Source: Actinomadura luteofluorescens
GTDB lineage: Bacteria; Actinomycetota; Actinomycetes; Streptosporangiales; Streptosporangiaceae
Direction of reading: 5' to 3'
DNA: 64,000 nucleotides
NCBI RefSeq assembly: GCF_013409365.1
Contig: NZ_JACCBA010000001.1
Location: 7,254,001-7,318,000 of the forward strand
Shown here one piece after another: positions 33,179 through 41,210 of the stretch; position 1 is the first letter of the stretch; each line of letters starts with the position of its first letter. The notes beneath the pieces are model-generated. The model saw only the letters and a program-made list of their open reading frames with translations. It ran no database searches and was not told the DNA's origin. Both the position numbers and the translations under genes were made by a program.

Positions 33179-34066
33179 ATGAGCGAGATCGACGAGCGGC
33201 ACCCCGTGATCGCCCCGCGCCGGGTGCGGTTCGACTGGGCGGGCACGCCGCTGCACTGGATCCCGGACGAGCCGGTCGCCACGCACTTCATCAACGTCCT
33301 GCACCTGCTGCTGCCCGCGGGCGAGCGGTGGTTCGTGCACGTCTACAAGGAGGCGCTCCCGCTCGTCCGCGACGACGAGCGCCTCTACCGCGAGGTCAGG
33401 GGCTTCATGGGCCAGGAGGCCGTGCACGCCTACTCCCACCAGGGCGTCCTGGACCGGCAGATGCGGGATCAGGGCCTCGATCCGGGCCCGCTCACCGACC
33501 GGATCGAGTGGGTGTTCCGGCGGATCCTCGGCGACCGGTGCTGGATCCCGTTCCTGCCCCGCAAGCGCTGGCTGTTCGTGCGGATCGGCGTCATCGCGGG
33601 CATCGAGCACTACACGGCGGTGCTCGGGCAGTGGATCCTGGACGCCCGCGAACTGGACGAGGCGGGCGCCGATCCGACGATGATGGACCTGCTGCGCTGG
33701 CACGGCGCCGAGGAGGTCGAGCACCGGTCCGTCGCGTTCGACGTCTACCAGCACGTGGCCGGGCGGTACTGGATGCGGTTCATCGCGTTCTTCCTGGGCG
33801 TCCTCGCGCTGCCGCTCATGGTCTACGCGGGAGCGGTGTTCCTGTGCCGGGCCGATCCGACGCTGAAGGGCGTCCGCCCGCGGATCCGCGACTACCGTCG
33901 GGCGGTGCGGCGCGGGCTGTTCCCCAGCAACCGGTTCATGATCTCCGCCGGCCGCGCCTACCTGCGGCGCGACTACCATCCGTCCCAGGTGTGCTCGACG
34001 CAGCGGGCGCTCGACTACCTCGCGGTGTCGCCTGCGGCGCGGGCCGCCGGCCGCCCGGCGTCCTGA
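33179..34066 (+). CDS. predicted metal-dependent hydrolase (PF10118-type, ferritin-like)
   Basis: A 295-residue helical protein of the 'predicted metal-dependent hydrolase' family. The two E/H motifs expected for a di-metal four-helix bundle are present: FMGQEAVHAYSHQ (about residues 76-88) and GIEHYTAVLG with WHGAEEVEHRSVAFDVYQ (about 176-193). A hydrophobic helix lies near 205-225. The ATG follows GGGAGGAGACGGG. Catalytic activity in this family is not established. It converges on a P450 gene ten bases away, a frequent partner in mycobacteria and relatives, hinting at lipid or steroid oxidation (inference). Confidence 0.82.
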   Translation: MSEIDERHPVIAPRRVRFDWAGTPLHWIPDEPVATHFINVLHLLLPAGERWFVHVYKEALPLVRDDERLYREVRGFMGQEAVHAYSHQGVLDRQMRDQGLDPGPLTDRIEWVFRRILGDRCWIPFLPRKRWLFVRIGVIAGIEHYTAVLGQWILDARELDEAGADPTMMDLLRWHGAEEVEHRSVAFDVYQHVAGRYWMRFIAFFLGVLALPLMVYAGAVFLCRADPTLKGVRPRIRDYRRAVRRGLFPSNRFMISAGRAYLRRDYHPSQVCSTQRALDYLAVSPAARAAGRPAS

Positions 34067-34076
34067 GCCGCGCCGC

Positions 34077-35360
34077 TCACAGCGTGCAGGGCAGGTGCTT
34101 GATGCCGTTGATGAAGTTGGAGTAGAGCATCTGCGGCTCGCCGCTCGCCCGGATGTCCGGGACGCGGGTGAACAGCTCCCTGAACATCACCGTGATCTCC
34201 TGCCGGGCCAGGTTCGCGCCCAGGCAGAAGTGCGGACCGGGGCCGCCGAACCCGACGTGCGGGTTCGGCGAGCGGGTGATGTCGAAGACGTCCGGGTCGG
34301 TGAACACCTCCGCGTCGCGGTTCGCGGAGTTGTAGAACAGCAGGACCTTGTCGCCCGCCCTGTACCGCTGGCCGTTCATCTCGTGGTCGCGGGTCACGGT
34401 CCGCCGGAACTGGATGACCGGCGTCGCCATCCGGACGATCTCCTCGACGGCCCCCGGGGCGCGGGCGTCGAAGTCCTCCATCAACAGCGCCCGCTGCTCG
34501 GGGTTGTCGGTGAACAGCTTCAGCCCGTGCGTCATCGCGTTGCGGGTCGTCTCGTTCCCGGCCACGACGAGCAGGATGAAGAACGATCCGATCTCCTGGT
34601 CGGTCAGCGACTCGCCGTCCACGTTGGCCGAGACCAGCCGCGACACGAGGTCGTCGCCGGGGTCCCGGCGGCGCCTGCGGGCGAGCTTCATCGCCAGGTG
34701 GTTCAGCTCGTACCCCGCGGACATCGCCATGAGCAGCCCGTACAGGACGCCGATCCGGGTGATGCCCTCGCGGGTCACGTCCCTGCCGCCGGTGTACTCG
34801 GGGTCGCCGAGGCCGAGGATGGTGTTCGTCCGGTCGTACACCATCGGGCGCACCCGCTCGGGAATGCCCATCATGTCGCAGATGACCTGCACGGGGAGCC
34901 GTGCCGCGACGTCGGTGACGAAGTCGGCCGACCCCTTGCGCTCCAGGTCGTCGACGATCCGCGTCGCGGTGGCCTGCAGGTCTGTCTCCAGCTTGGCGAG
35001 GACGCGCGGGGTGAACGCCCGCGACACGATCCGGCGGATCTTGGCGTGCCGCGGGTCGTCCATGTTGATCATCGAGCCGAAGTAGCGGGCCATGTACCGG
35101 GGCAGGTCGGCGATGCTGTTCGAGCACGGCTCGCTGCTGAACACCTCCGGCGTCCGGCTGGCCTCCACCACGTCCGCGTGCCGGGTGAGCGCGTAGTAGC
35201 CGCGCCCGGACCGGATGAACGGCAGCTTGAGCTCCGGGAAGAACGCCGGATGCTCCCGCTCGCGCAGCCGCGCGAACGCCGCCAGCCGCCGGTCCGGGGG
35301 AAGCGACCAGAAGGCCAGATCGGACAGGTCGTCCTCGGTCGCCCGTGCCGTCGTCGTCAC
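34077..35360 (-). CDS. cytochrome P450
   Basis: A 427-residue heme monooxygenase. The I-helix oxygen-activating motif is LLVVAGNETTRNAMTHG (about residues 240-256), the ExxR is EEIVR, and the heme loop is FGGPGPHFCLGANLAR with the Cys ligand (about 370). The spacing and PHFCLGANLAR wording resemble the actinobacterial CYP124/125/142 group that hydroxylates lipid or sterol side chains; substrate choice is inference. The GTG at 35360 is preferred because GAGGACGG sits 8 bases upstream; ATG codons at 35402 and 35423 would only add an Arg-rich extension. No ferredoxin gene is adjacent. Confidence 0.9.
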   Translation of the reverse strand: MTTTARATEDDLSDLAFWSLPPDRRLAAFARLREREHPAFFPELKLPFIRSGRGYYALTRHADVVEASRTPEVFSSEPCSNSIADLPRYMARYFGSMINMDDPRHAKIRRIVSRAFTPRVLAKLETDLQATATRIVDDLERKGSADFVTDVAARLPVQVICDMMGIPERVRPMVYDRTNTILGLGDPEYTGGRDVTREGITRIGVLYGLLMAMSAGYELNHLAMKLARRRRRDPGDDLVSRLVSANVDGESLTDQEIGSFFILLVVAGNETTRNAMTHGLKLFTDNPEQRALLMEDFDARAPGAVEEIVRMATPVIQFRRTVTRDHEMNGQRYRAGDKVLLFYNSANRDAEVFTDPDVFDITRSPNPHVGFGGPGPHFCLGANLARQEITVMFRELFTRVPDIRASGEPQMLYSNFINGIKHLPCTL

Positions 35361-35436
35361 CGCACACCGTCCTCGTGAGTCAGAACGCCGTTCGGTTGCC
35401 ATCGAACCGAGCCTTCCGGACATCCGTCAAGAGCGA

Positions 35437-36126
35437 TCAGGCGGCCGCCGCGGCCCCGCGGCGCAGGACGGCCCGCTCCGCCGCCGTCCACGCCCCGGAC
35501 GTCAGCAGGTAAAGCCCGGCCGCCAGGGGCACGAACGCCGCCACGGCGACCGTCCCGAACGGCATCAGCCGCGCGACGGCGCCCACCGGCCCCTCGGCGG
35601 TGACCCGCCGCGACGTCACCACGGCCACGACCGCGAGCAGCGCGAACAGCCCGAGGAAGACGAGCGAGGGCGGCGCGAGCAGGCCCCCGCCGAGGACGCC
35701 GATCCAGTTCTGCCCGAGCGGCGCCGCGAGCAGCGTGTGCGCGAGCAGCAGGTTCTGGTGCCCGGCGACCGCCGCGGACGTGAACAGGCGGTACATGACC
35801 ATGAAGAACGGGATCTGCGCGGCCATCGGCAGGCATCCGGCCGCCGGCGTGGCGCCCTCCGCCTTGTACAGCGCGGCCATCTCCCGCTGGAGCCGGTGCG
35901 GATCCTTCGCGTGCTTGTTCTGCAGCGCCTGGACCTTGGGCAGGAGCCTGGCCCGCGCCCGCTCGCCCTTGGCGGCCGAGACCGCCAGGGGGACGAGCGC
36001 CAGCCGCACCCCGGCGGTGAACAGGACGATCGCCAGCGCGGTGGCCAGGCCCCCGGCCATCGGGTCCAGGGCGTCCGCGAGCCCGCCGACGAGGGCGGCG
36101 GCGATGGAGATGGGAATGTCGAACAT
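35437..36126 (-). CDS. YidC/Oxa1-family membrane protein insertase (second copy type)
   Basis: A 229-residue integral membrane protein with five hydrophobic segments. The family marks are FTAGVRLALVPLAVSAAKGERA, with the conserved groove Arg after TM1 (about 42), and LPKVQALQNKHAKDPHRLQREMAALYKAEGATPAAGCLPMAAQIPFFMVMY, the cytoplasmic helical loop and TM2. It lacks the large extracytoplasmic domain, as in Gram-positive YidC. The primary copy is normally beside rpmH/rnpA, so this is probably a paralog. Downstream of a small membrane gene on the same strand, probably co-transcribed. Confidence 0.9.
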   Translation of the reverse strand: MFDIPISIAAALVGGLADALDPMAGGLATALAIVLFTAGVRLALVPLAVSAAKGERARARLLPKVQALQNKHAKDPHRLQREMAALYKAEGATPAAGCLPMAAQIPFFMVMYRLFTSAAVAGHQNLLLAHTLLAAPLGQNWIGVLGGGLLAPPSLVFLGLFALLAVVAVVTSRRVTAEGPVGAVARLMPFGTVAVAAFVPLAAGLYLLTSGAWTAAERAVLRRGAAAAA

Positions 36127-36171
36127 GGATGAGCCTTCCGGAACGAGGGATCGATGGCGTTCCGGCCGCGT

Positions 36172-36471
36172 TCAGGCGGCCGCGATCCCCGTTCCGGGCG
36201 CTCGCGGACGGGGCCGACCCGCCGCGTCCGGATCGCGCTGCGGCAGGAAGGCGGTCCGCAGCGTCCGCTCCCGCAGGGTCGTCCGTACCCGCGCTCGTGC
36301 CGCCCCCTGCCCCCGGCACGCGGCGCGCACTCGCACCGCCGCGAGCACCAGCAGCCCCGCGACGGTCAGCGCGCCCAGCGTGACCAGCACCGGCTGCCCG
36401 GGCGCGGACCCGGCCCACTCGGCCACGGCGAACCCCCGCGACAGCGCGAAGATCAGCAGTGACCAGAGCAC
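36172..36471 (-). CDS. DUF6412-like small membrane protein
   Basis: A 99-residue protein with two hydrophobic segments (about 1-20 and 28-48) and a long Arg-rich cytoplasmic tail (RVRAACRGQGAARARVRTTLRERTLRTAF). It lies 45 bases upstream of the YidC paralog on the same strand. DUF6412 proteins are commonly found beside this type of YidC in actinomycetes, which is the main basis for the call. GTG start preceded by GGAAGGGCTCCTC. Function unknown. Confidence 0.65.
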   Translation of the reverse strand: MLWSLLIFALSRGFAVAEWAGSAPGQPVLVTLGALTVAGLLVLAAVRVRAACRGQGAARARVRTTLRERTLRTAFLPQRDPDAAGRPRPRAPGTGIAAA

Positions 36472-36551
36472 GAGGAGCCCTTCCGGGTGCGCGACGGCGA
36501 GATGTGATCAGTGTGCCACGGCGGCGCGACGATGATCGACCGGTCCCGCGC

Positions 36552-37109
36552 TCACAGCAGCAGGAGGAGGGCGAGGGCGGAGAGGGACGCGAGGGCCGTG
36601 GCGTTCTTCACGGGCGGCATGCGGACGGCCATCGCCGCGTCCCGCCGGTCGTCGCGGGCCAGGTAGGTGAGCAGGGCGCTCAGCGCGCGCCCGGCGCCGA
36701 AGGCCGTGCCGGTCAGGACGGTGGTGAGCGCGTCTTCGCGGGCCAGGAGCAGGCCCAGGGCCAGCACGTAGGGCGCCGTGGCGGAGACGTAGGTGCGGAC
36801 GCCGGTTCCGAGCTCGAAGCCGAACTGGAGGGCGCCCTTCCGGAGGTGGGCCTGCAGGACGTCCTGGGGGATCTGGCGGGCGTTCTGGGGGAGCGGAACG
36901 CGGACCAGCCCGGCCTCGCGCGCGGCGCCCAGCCCGGCGACGGCCAGGATCGCGGCGGTGCGGGCGGACGGCGGGAGCGGCGCGGAGAGGCCGGACAGCG
37001 ACCAGATCACCGTCGCGGTGAGGGTGCCTCCGAGCAGGAGCCCGAGGGTGAAGACGGCCAGGACCTCGCCCTGCCGTACGGGGGCCCGCCAACCTGGCGA
37101 GAACAGCAC
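36552..37109 (-). CDS. membrane protein of the Cys-rich/MauDE operon
   Basis: A 185-residue protein with hydrophobic segments near 18-40, 50-70, 105-135 and the extreme C-terminus. A more hydrophilic conserved-looking stretch reads LPQNARQIPQDVLQAHLRKGALQFGFELGTG (about 75-105). The family is not recognised. The GTG at 37109 has no ribosome site. The same frame continues upstream through six sense codons to a TGA (37128-37130) and then the 55-codon frame 37128-37295. The two pieces may therefore be one 247-residue protein broken by a stop, or two genes. Last gene of the minus-strand operon. Confidence 0.6.
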   Translation of the reverse strand: MLFSPGWRAPVRQGEVLAVFTLGLLLGGTLTATVIWSLSGLSAPLPPSARTAAILAVAGLGAAREAGLVRVPLPQNARQIPQDVLQAHLRKGALQFGFELGTGVRTYVSATAPYVLALGLLLAREDALTTVLTGTAFGAGRALSALLTYLARDDRRDAAMAVRMPPVKNATALASLSALALLLLL

Positions 37110-37127
37110 GGATTCGCTGTTGCGCGT

Positions 37128-37295
37128 TCAGACGCTGCCGGACAGGGAGAACCCGGCGAGCGCGCCGATCGACGCCCAGCAGAGGACGGCGGCGTCCAGG
37201 GCGGCGGCCGACACCGCCAGGAGCGCGAGGGCGGCGACGGGCAGGAGCGGGTCGGTCGTGCCCCGCCGCAGCCGCCCGGCGGTCAGTTCTTGCAC
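37128..37295 (-). CDS. 55-codon membrane segment ORF, same frame as next gene
   Basis: Starts GTG at 37295, overlapping the end of the Cys-rich protein gene by 13 bases. It encodes a basic N-terminus (QELTAGRLRRGTTDP) and one or two hydrophobic helices (LLPVAALALLAVSAAALDAA, WASIGALAGFSLSG), then stops at TGA 37128-37130. The downstream 185-codon frame is in phase, seven codons further on. It could be a genuine small membrane protein, or the N-terminus of a larger protein carrying a nonsense mutation or sequencing error. Confidence 0.5.
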   Translation of the reverse strand: MQELTAGRLRRGTTDPLLPVAALALLAVSAAALDAAVLCWASIGALAGFSLSGSV

Positions 37296-37837
37296 GCCAT
37301 CGCCTTGCGGCAGATGGTCTTGTACCAGTTGCCCTTCTTGGATTTCTTCCAGCCGTCATGGCAGCGCCAGGTGACGCCCTTCTTGCAGCTGCCGCAGCTC
37401 TTGGCGTAGGCCCAGAGCCAGCCGTCGTAGCCGCCGCCGTAGCACTGGTTGGGACGCAGCTTGTAGCGGCCCGGGTCCGACACGCCGGACTTGTGGAAGC
37501 CCTTGTACTTGCCGCTCGTCCGGCAGCACACGCTGCACACCAGGCTGGGCCCGCAGCCGGGGGAGCAGTTGTGGTTGGACGCGTACGAGGGGCAGCGCGG
37601 ATAGATGTCGTAGTACCCGACCAGCTGGAATCCCGATGCGAGCGCCTCCCGCGCGGGCGGGAAGACGCCGAGGGCCTTCAGCCCGGCGGTGGCGCCCGCG
37701 GCGGCGAGCCCGGTGAGGACGCTGCGCCGCACCGGCCGGAACCTCGGCTCGTCCGGGGGCGCGGGGCGCCGCCGGACGCGCTGCGCCCCGGCAGGGCGGG
37801 GGCCGCGCAGCGGCGGGACGTCTTCCAGTTCGATCAT
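37283..37837 (-). CDS. Tat-exported 12-cysteine protein (methylamine-dehydrogenase light-chain-like layout)
   Basis: A 184-residue secreted protein. The N-terminal tail is basic and proline-rich; a twin-arginine signal RRSVLTGLAAAGATAGLKAL lies at about 38-57. The mature region has exactly 12 cysteines (including CSPGC, CSVCC, CGSCKKGVTWRCHDGW), enough for six disulfides, and is rich in Tyr, Trp, Lys and Gly. Size, Tat signal, 12 Cys and MauD/MauE-like neighbours mirror the methylamine dehydrogenase small subunit (MauA). I cannot assign the two tryptophylquinone tryptophans and no large-subunit gene is present, so enzymatic identity is unproven. ATG coupled to the upstream thioredoxin-like gene by a 4-base overlap. 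Confidence 0.75.
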   Translation of the reverse strand: MIELEDVPPLRGPRPAGAQRVRRRPAPPDEPRFRPVRRSVLTGLAAAGATAGLKALGVFPPAREALASGFQLVGYYDIYPRCPSYASNHNCSPGCGPSLVCSVCCRTSGKYKGFHKSGVSDPGRYKLRPNQCYGGGYDGWLWAYAKSCGSCKKGVTWRCHDGWKKSKKGNWYKTICRKAMACKN

Positions 37838-38295
37838 CGTGCCGCCTCCAGGGTGAGGGCGCGGAGGGCGTCGGGGGAGCCGACGGGCTCGGCGGCCCGC
37901 ACGCGCCCGTCGGCGCCGACCAGCACGGCGAACGGGGTCGCGGGGACGCGGTAGTCGGCGAACAGGCCGTCCTGCTCGCCGGCCAGCACGCTCACCTCGG
38001 GGCGCGGCGCCTCGTCGGGCGCCGGCCCCGCGAAGATCGCGTGCAGCGGCCGTCCGGCCGGAACGGCGGCGAGGACGTCGGCGCACACGCCGCACTCGCG
38101 GTCCAGGAAGAGCAGCAGGCCGGGCCCGAGCCGGTCGAAGGCGGGCGCGGCCGCCCCCACCGCGGGGCCTAGCCCGGCGGGCCGGGAGGCCCCCTGGCCG
38201 AGCGCGTGGACCTGCCGGACGAGACCGGCGACCACCAGGGCGAGCAGCAGGATCGCCGCCCATGACAGCAGGAGCGCGCTGTTCTGGAAGCTCAT
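37834..38295 (-). CDS. membrane-anchored thioredoxin-like protein (MauD/TlpA type)
   Basis: A 153-residue protein with one N-terminal TM (about 7-26, LLLSWAAILLLALVVAGLVRQV) and an external thioredoxin-like domain. It contains LLFLDRECGVCADVLAAVP, a CxxC active site at about 70-73, and the cis-Pro region YRVPATPFAVLVGADGRV. It should form, reduce or isomerise disulfides in an exported partner; the adjacent 12-Cys protein is the obvious client (inference). ATG after GGAGGACGGCCGG. Overlaps both neighbours by four bases, so the operon is tightly coupled. Confidence 0.85.
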   Translation of the reverse strand: MSFQNSALLLSWAAILLLALVVAGLVRQVHALGQGASRPAGLGPAVGAAAPAFDRLGPGLLLFLDRECGVCADVLAAVPAGRPLHAIFAGPAPDEAPRPEVSVLAGEQDGLFADYRVPATPFAVLVGADGRVRAAEPVGSPDALRALTLEAAR

Positions 38296-38822
38296 CCGGC
38301 CGTCCTCCTCTCTTCGGTCATTGCGTGCGGGAGCGTCCAGAGGAGCACGGCGAACACCAGCCCTGCCGCGACCTCCACGGACGACTCGTACAAGGTGGAT
38401 CCGGCCGGAAGCCCGTACAGGGCGCCGGTGAGGGCGAGCGCGCTGAGCGCGGCGGCCCGTCCCGCGACCCAGCCGGTCATCGGAGTGCCGGCGCCTCCGC
38501 ATCCGCAGGGGACGCCGCGCCGGACGCGGGCCACGTGCGCCGCGTAGGCCGCGTACAGGGCCAGCAGGGCGGCCGCCGCCCCGCCGGCCGCGCGGGCCGG
38601 GCCGTCCAGCCGGAGCAGCGCCGCCGCCGCCCCGGCGGCGCCGATCAGCGCCTCCGCGGCGATCACGGCCGCCGCGGCCGGGCCGGCGAGGGCGGCCGGG
38701 AGCACCCGGTGCGCCCGCACCGCCGCGGCCAGCGCCGCGGGGCGCCTGACCTGCCCGGCCAGCGACGCCAGCAGGACGAGCGGGACGGTGACGGCGGCGA
38801 TCCCGGCGAGCAGCCCGGTCAC
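38292..38822 (-). CDS. MauE/DoxX-like redox-associated membrane protein
   Basis: A 176-residue four-helix membrane protein in the MauE style. It has hydrophobic segments near 3-22, 37-60, 72-95 and 115-165, with the motif GVPCGCGGAG (about 108-117) typical of actinobacterial MauE relatives, which often carry a CGC pair at the membrane face. MauE proteins are needed, with MauD, to fold the disulfide-rich methylamine dehydrogenase small subunit. GTG start overlapping the upstream stop (GTGA) and 3' end overlapping the thioredoxin-like gene, so translation is coupled throughout. Confidence 0.8.
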   Translation of the reverse strand: MTGLLAGIAAVTVPLVLLASLAGQVRRPAALAAAVRAHRVLPAALAGPAAAAVIAAEALIGAAGAAAALLRLDGPARAAGGAAAALLALYAAYAAHVARVRRGVPCGCGGAGTPMTGWVAGRAAALSALALTGALYGLPAGSTLYESSVEVAAGLVFAVLLWTLPHAMTEERRTAG

Positions 38823-39535
38823 CGGACCGCCTCGACCGCCAGCCCCGCGAGCCGGCGCGGGACGTCGCGGACCCGGTCCTCCTCGGGCAGCACGGTCACC
38901 AGCAGCGACGCCAGCGCCAGCAGGAAGTAGGGGCCCTGGCCCTCCACGGTGTCCCGGAACAGCTCGCCGCCCGCGACGGAGGCGCCGCGCCACGGCGGAA
39001 GCCGCCTGCGCGTCGCCGAGGTCAGCGCGGTGATCTCCAGCAGGCCGATCCCCGGCACCTCCTTGACCATCTCGGCGGGGTCGGGGCGGCGTGCCCGGCC
39101 GCGCGGCACGGCGGTGATCCCGTCCTCGTGCTCGGTGAGGCGCACGGTGCCGAAGAAGGCCACCGCGTCCGCGGGGCGCCCGTGGTAGAGGTGCGTGAAG
39201 ACCGCGTGGCGGCGTCCCTCCCACACGGCCGCGAGGACGGGGTCGCTCAGGCCCGTCTCGGCGTCGCGGGTCGCCGTCCGCCCGACCCGCAGCCGCCCGC
39301 CCTGGACGCGGAACTCCTGCTCGAAGCGGTCGACCCCGATGTCGGCGGCCCAGGCCAGCGCGTCCTCGCGGGTGCCGCTGGAGATCTCGTGGAGCCGCCC
39401 GCCCTCGGCGATCCGTGCCACCGACGTGCACGGCCGCCGCAGGTCGTGGTCGCCGGTGAGGCGGACCCTCACGCCGTCCAGCGACCGGTGGGTGACGTGC
39501 TGCCCGCCTGCGGTGCCCTGTCCCCGTGTGCCCAT
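38819..39535 (-). CDS. first gene of the Cys-rich/MauDE operon, unknown function
   Basis: A 238-residue protein, not recognised. The N-terminal 150 residues look soluble and beta-rich (DGVRVRLTGDHDLRRPC, RFEQEFRVQGGRLRVGRTATRD, HAVFTHLYHGRPADAVAFFGTVRLTEHEDG). Near residue 205 a hydrophobic stretch (GPYFLLALASLLVTVLP) precedes a basic C-terminus. It contains GIGLLEITALTSATRRRLPPW. ATG at 39535 preceded by GAAAGGGGACGGC. Its fixed place at the head of the operon suggests a dedicated role with the secreted Cys-rich protein, perhaps a cytoplasmic regulator or assembly factor, but nothing in the sequence proves this. Confidence 0.7.
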   Translation of the reverse strand: MGTRGQGTAGGQHVTHRSLDGVRVRLTGDHDLRRPCTSVARIAEGGRLHEISSGTREDALAWAADIGVDRFEQEFRVQGGRLRVGRTATRDAETGLSDPVLAAVWEGRRHAVFTHLYHGRPADAVAFFGTVRLTEHEDGITAVPRGRARRPDPAEMVKEVPGIGLLEITALTSATRRRLPPWRGASVAGGELFRDTVEGQGPYFLLALASLLVTVLPEEDRVRDVPRRLAGLAVEAVR

Positions 39536-39766
39536 GCCGTCCCCTTTCTGCGGGGACGCGCCCCACAGAAGCGCCGCAGGTAACAATTGCGACGCTACGC
39601 GTGATACGTCACTTCAGGGTCAAACCTTCCGGAAGTGGTCACGCCCGGGACCGGGTAGGGTCAACTGCCGGACTCGCGCGGCAGCGGCGTTTCAGCGGCG
39701 GCCGTCCCCGGCGCCCTGGGTAGGGTCGTGTGGTTCTCCGGCAGGTAGGCGCGTGAGGTGGAGCCC

Positions 39767-40258
39767 GTGAGCAAGGTCGATGTGCTGATCCAGCGGCTGG
39801 ATCCGGAGCTGCCCCTGCCGCGCTACGCCCACGCGGGCGACGCGGGCGCCGATCTGGTCGCGGCCGCCGACGTGGAACTGCCACCGGGCGAGCGCGCCGT
39901 CGTCCCCACCGGGATGGCGATCGCCCTGCCGGACGGCTACGCGGCGTTCATTCACCCCCGGTCCGGATTGGGCGCTAGGTTGGGGGTGACCATCGTCAAC
40001 GCACCCGGTACGGTCGACGCCGGCTATCGGGGTGAGATCAGGGTGACCCTGCTGAACACCGATCCCCGTGCCACGGTGAGACTGCGGCGCGGAGACCGCA
40101 TCGCGCAGATGGTCGTCCAGCGGGTCGAGCACGCGGTGTTCCACGAGGTCACCGAGCTTCCCGGATCGGCGCGCGGAACCGGCGGGTTCGGCTCCACCGG
40201 CGGATTCGGCCCGGCCCCGCGATCCGGGGACAATGAGCACAGTCGAGAAGGAGCGTGA
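39767..40258 (+). CDS. dut: deoxyuridine 5'-triphosphate nucleotidohydrolase (dUTPase)
   Basis: A 163-residue trimeric dUTPase hydrolysing dUTP to dUMP and PPi, keeping uracil out of DNA and feeding dTMP synthesis. All five motifs are present: [45 protein letters not shown] and the C-terminal [12 protein letters not shown]. The GTG at 39767 ([11 protein letters not shown]) with GAGGTGGAG upstream is preferred over the GTG at 39758. Three bases separate it from the DUF3710 gene. It matches Rv2697c in the conserved block. Confidence 0.93.
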   Translation: MSKVDVLIQRLDPELPLPRYAHAGDAGADLVAAADVELPPGERAVVPTGMAIALPDGYAAFIHPRSGLGARLGVTIVNAPGTVDAGYRGEIRVTLLNTDPRATVRLRRGDRIAQMVVQRVEHAVFHEVTELPGSARGTGGFGSTGGFGPAPRSGDNEHSREGA

Positions 40259-40261
40259 GTC

Positions 40262-41089
40262 GTGGCTTTTGGACGTCGCCGGCAGGCCGAGGAGCCCGCG
40301 GAGGGTCCCGAGGTGACCGAGGAGCCGGCGGAGACCGCCGAGGAGGCTCCCGCCGAGGCGGGGTCGGCCAAGGCAGAGACGCCGGAGGGCGGCCCGTGGG
40401 ACTCCGAGGAGTCCTTCCCCGAGCTGCAGCGGCTGGATTTCGGGGCTCTCCAGGTGCCGGTCGCGCCGGGGCTGGGTTTCCAGGTGAACTTCGAGGCGAC
40501 CCAGGTCGACGAGGAGGGCAACCCGCTCGACGGGCGCCCCGTCGCCGTGCTGGTGCAGTACGAGGAGAGCGCCATGCAGCTCCAGGTGTTCGCCGCGCCG
40601 AAGCGCAGCGGCATCTGGGACGACGTGCGCCGTGAGACCGCCAAGGACATCCAGGAGGAGGCGCAGGGCCAGACCCAGGAGGGCGAGGGCCCGTTCGGCT
40701 CCGAACTGCTGGCGATGGTCCCGGCGGCGCTGACCGAGGAGGTCCTCGCCGAGATGCCGCAGGAGGTCCGCGAGCAGATCCCGGCGGAGTTCGTCGAGCA
40801 GGGCTGGGCGCCGCAGATCATCCGCTTCCTCGGCGTGGACGGCCCTCGCTGGTTCCTCCAGGCCGTGGTGCAGGGCGCCGCGATCGAGGACGAGGAGCAG
40901 TGGCAGGTCCTGGAGGACGTGCTGCGCGGCGTGGTCGTGCACCGCGGCGACGCCCCGATGCCGCCCCGCGAGCTGCTGGAGCTGCAGATCCCGCAGGAGT
41001 TCAGCGAGGCCGGCGAGGACGGGGAAGAGGAGGCCGTGGAGACCTTCGACCCGTTCGAGCGCGGCCCGGAGATCACCGAGGTCCGCTGA
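40262..41089 (+). CDS. DUF3710 protein
   Basis: A 275-residue soluble acidic protein. The N-terminal 45 residues are Glu/Ala-rich and disordered. The rest fits DUF3710: RLDFGALQVPVAPGLGFQVNFE, GRPVAVLVQYEESAMQLQVFAAPKRSGIWDDVR, FLGVDGPRWFLQAVVQGAAI and RGDAPMPPRELLELQIP. It always follows dut in actinobacteria (Rv2696c in M. tuberculosis), which supports the call. GTG start with AAGGAG nearby. Function unknown. A hairpin terminator lies downstream, at the point where the conserved block is interrupted. Confidence 0.92.
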   Translation: MAFGRRRQAEEPAEGPEVTEEPAETAEEAPAEAGSAKAETPEGGPWDSEESFPELQRLDFGALQVPVAPGLGFQVNFEATQVDEEGNPLDGRPVAVLVQYEESAMQLQVFAAPKRSGIWDDVRRETAKDIQEEAQGQTQEGEGPFGSELLAMVPAALTEEVLAEMPQEVREQIPAEFVEQGWAPQIIRFLGVDGPRWFLQAVVQGAAIEDEEQWQVLEDVLRGVVVHRGDAPMPPRELLELQIPQEFSEAGEDGEEEAVETFDPFERGPEITEVR

Positions 41090-41104
41090 CCCCACGAGCA
41101 CCGG

Positions 41105-41147
41105 ACCCGCCCGCCCGCACGCTTTTCGGACGTGCGACCGGGCGGGT
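41105..41147. terminator. hairpin terminator after the DUF3710 gene
   Basis: Arms ACCCGCCCG (41105-41113) and CGGGCGGGT (41139-41147), plus inner GCACG/CGTGC, form an interrupted stem with a CTTTTCGGA loop. Confidence 0.7.
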
Positions 41148-41210
41148 TCGCGGCGTCTGGGCCCGGCCGATCTCTTGCCTTGGACCGCCCCGCGGGCGGT
41201 CAATCGGGAC

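Noticed and set aside
37109..37130. Selenocysteine reading of the TGA codon
   Set aside because: No SECIS-like hairpin was recognisable after the codon, the surrounding residues show no redox motif, and selenoprotein machinery cannot be assessed here. Kept only as an option within the in-frame-stop finding.
38819..39535. Amine dehydrogenase large subunit for the Cys-rich protein
   Set aside because: At 238 residues it lacks the seven-bladed propeller length and motifs of MauB.
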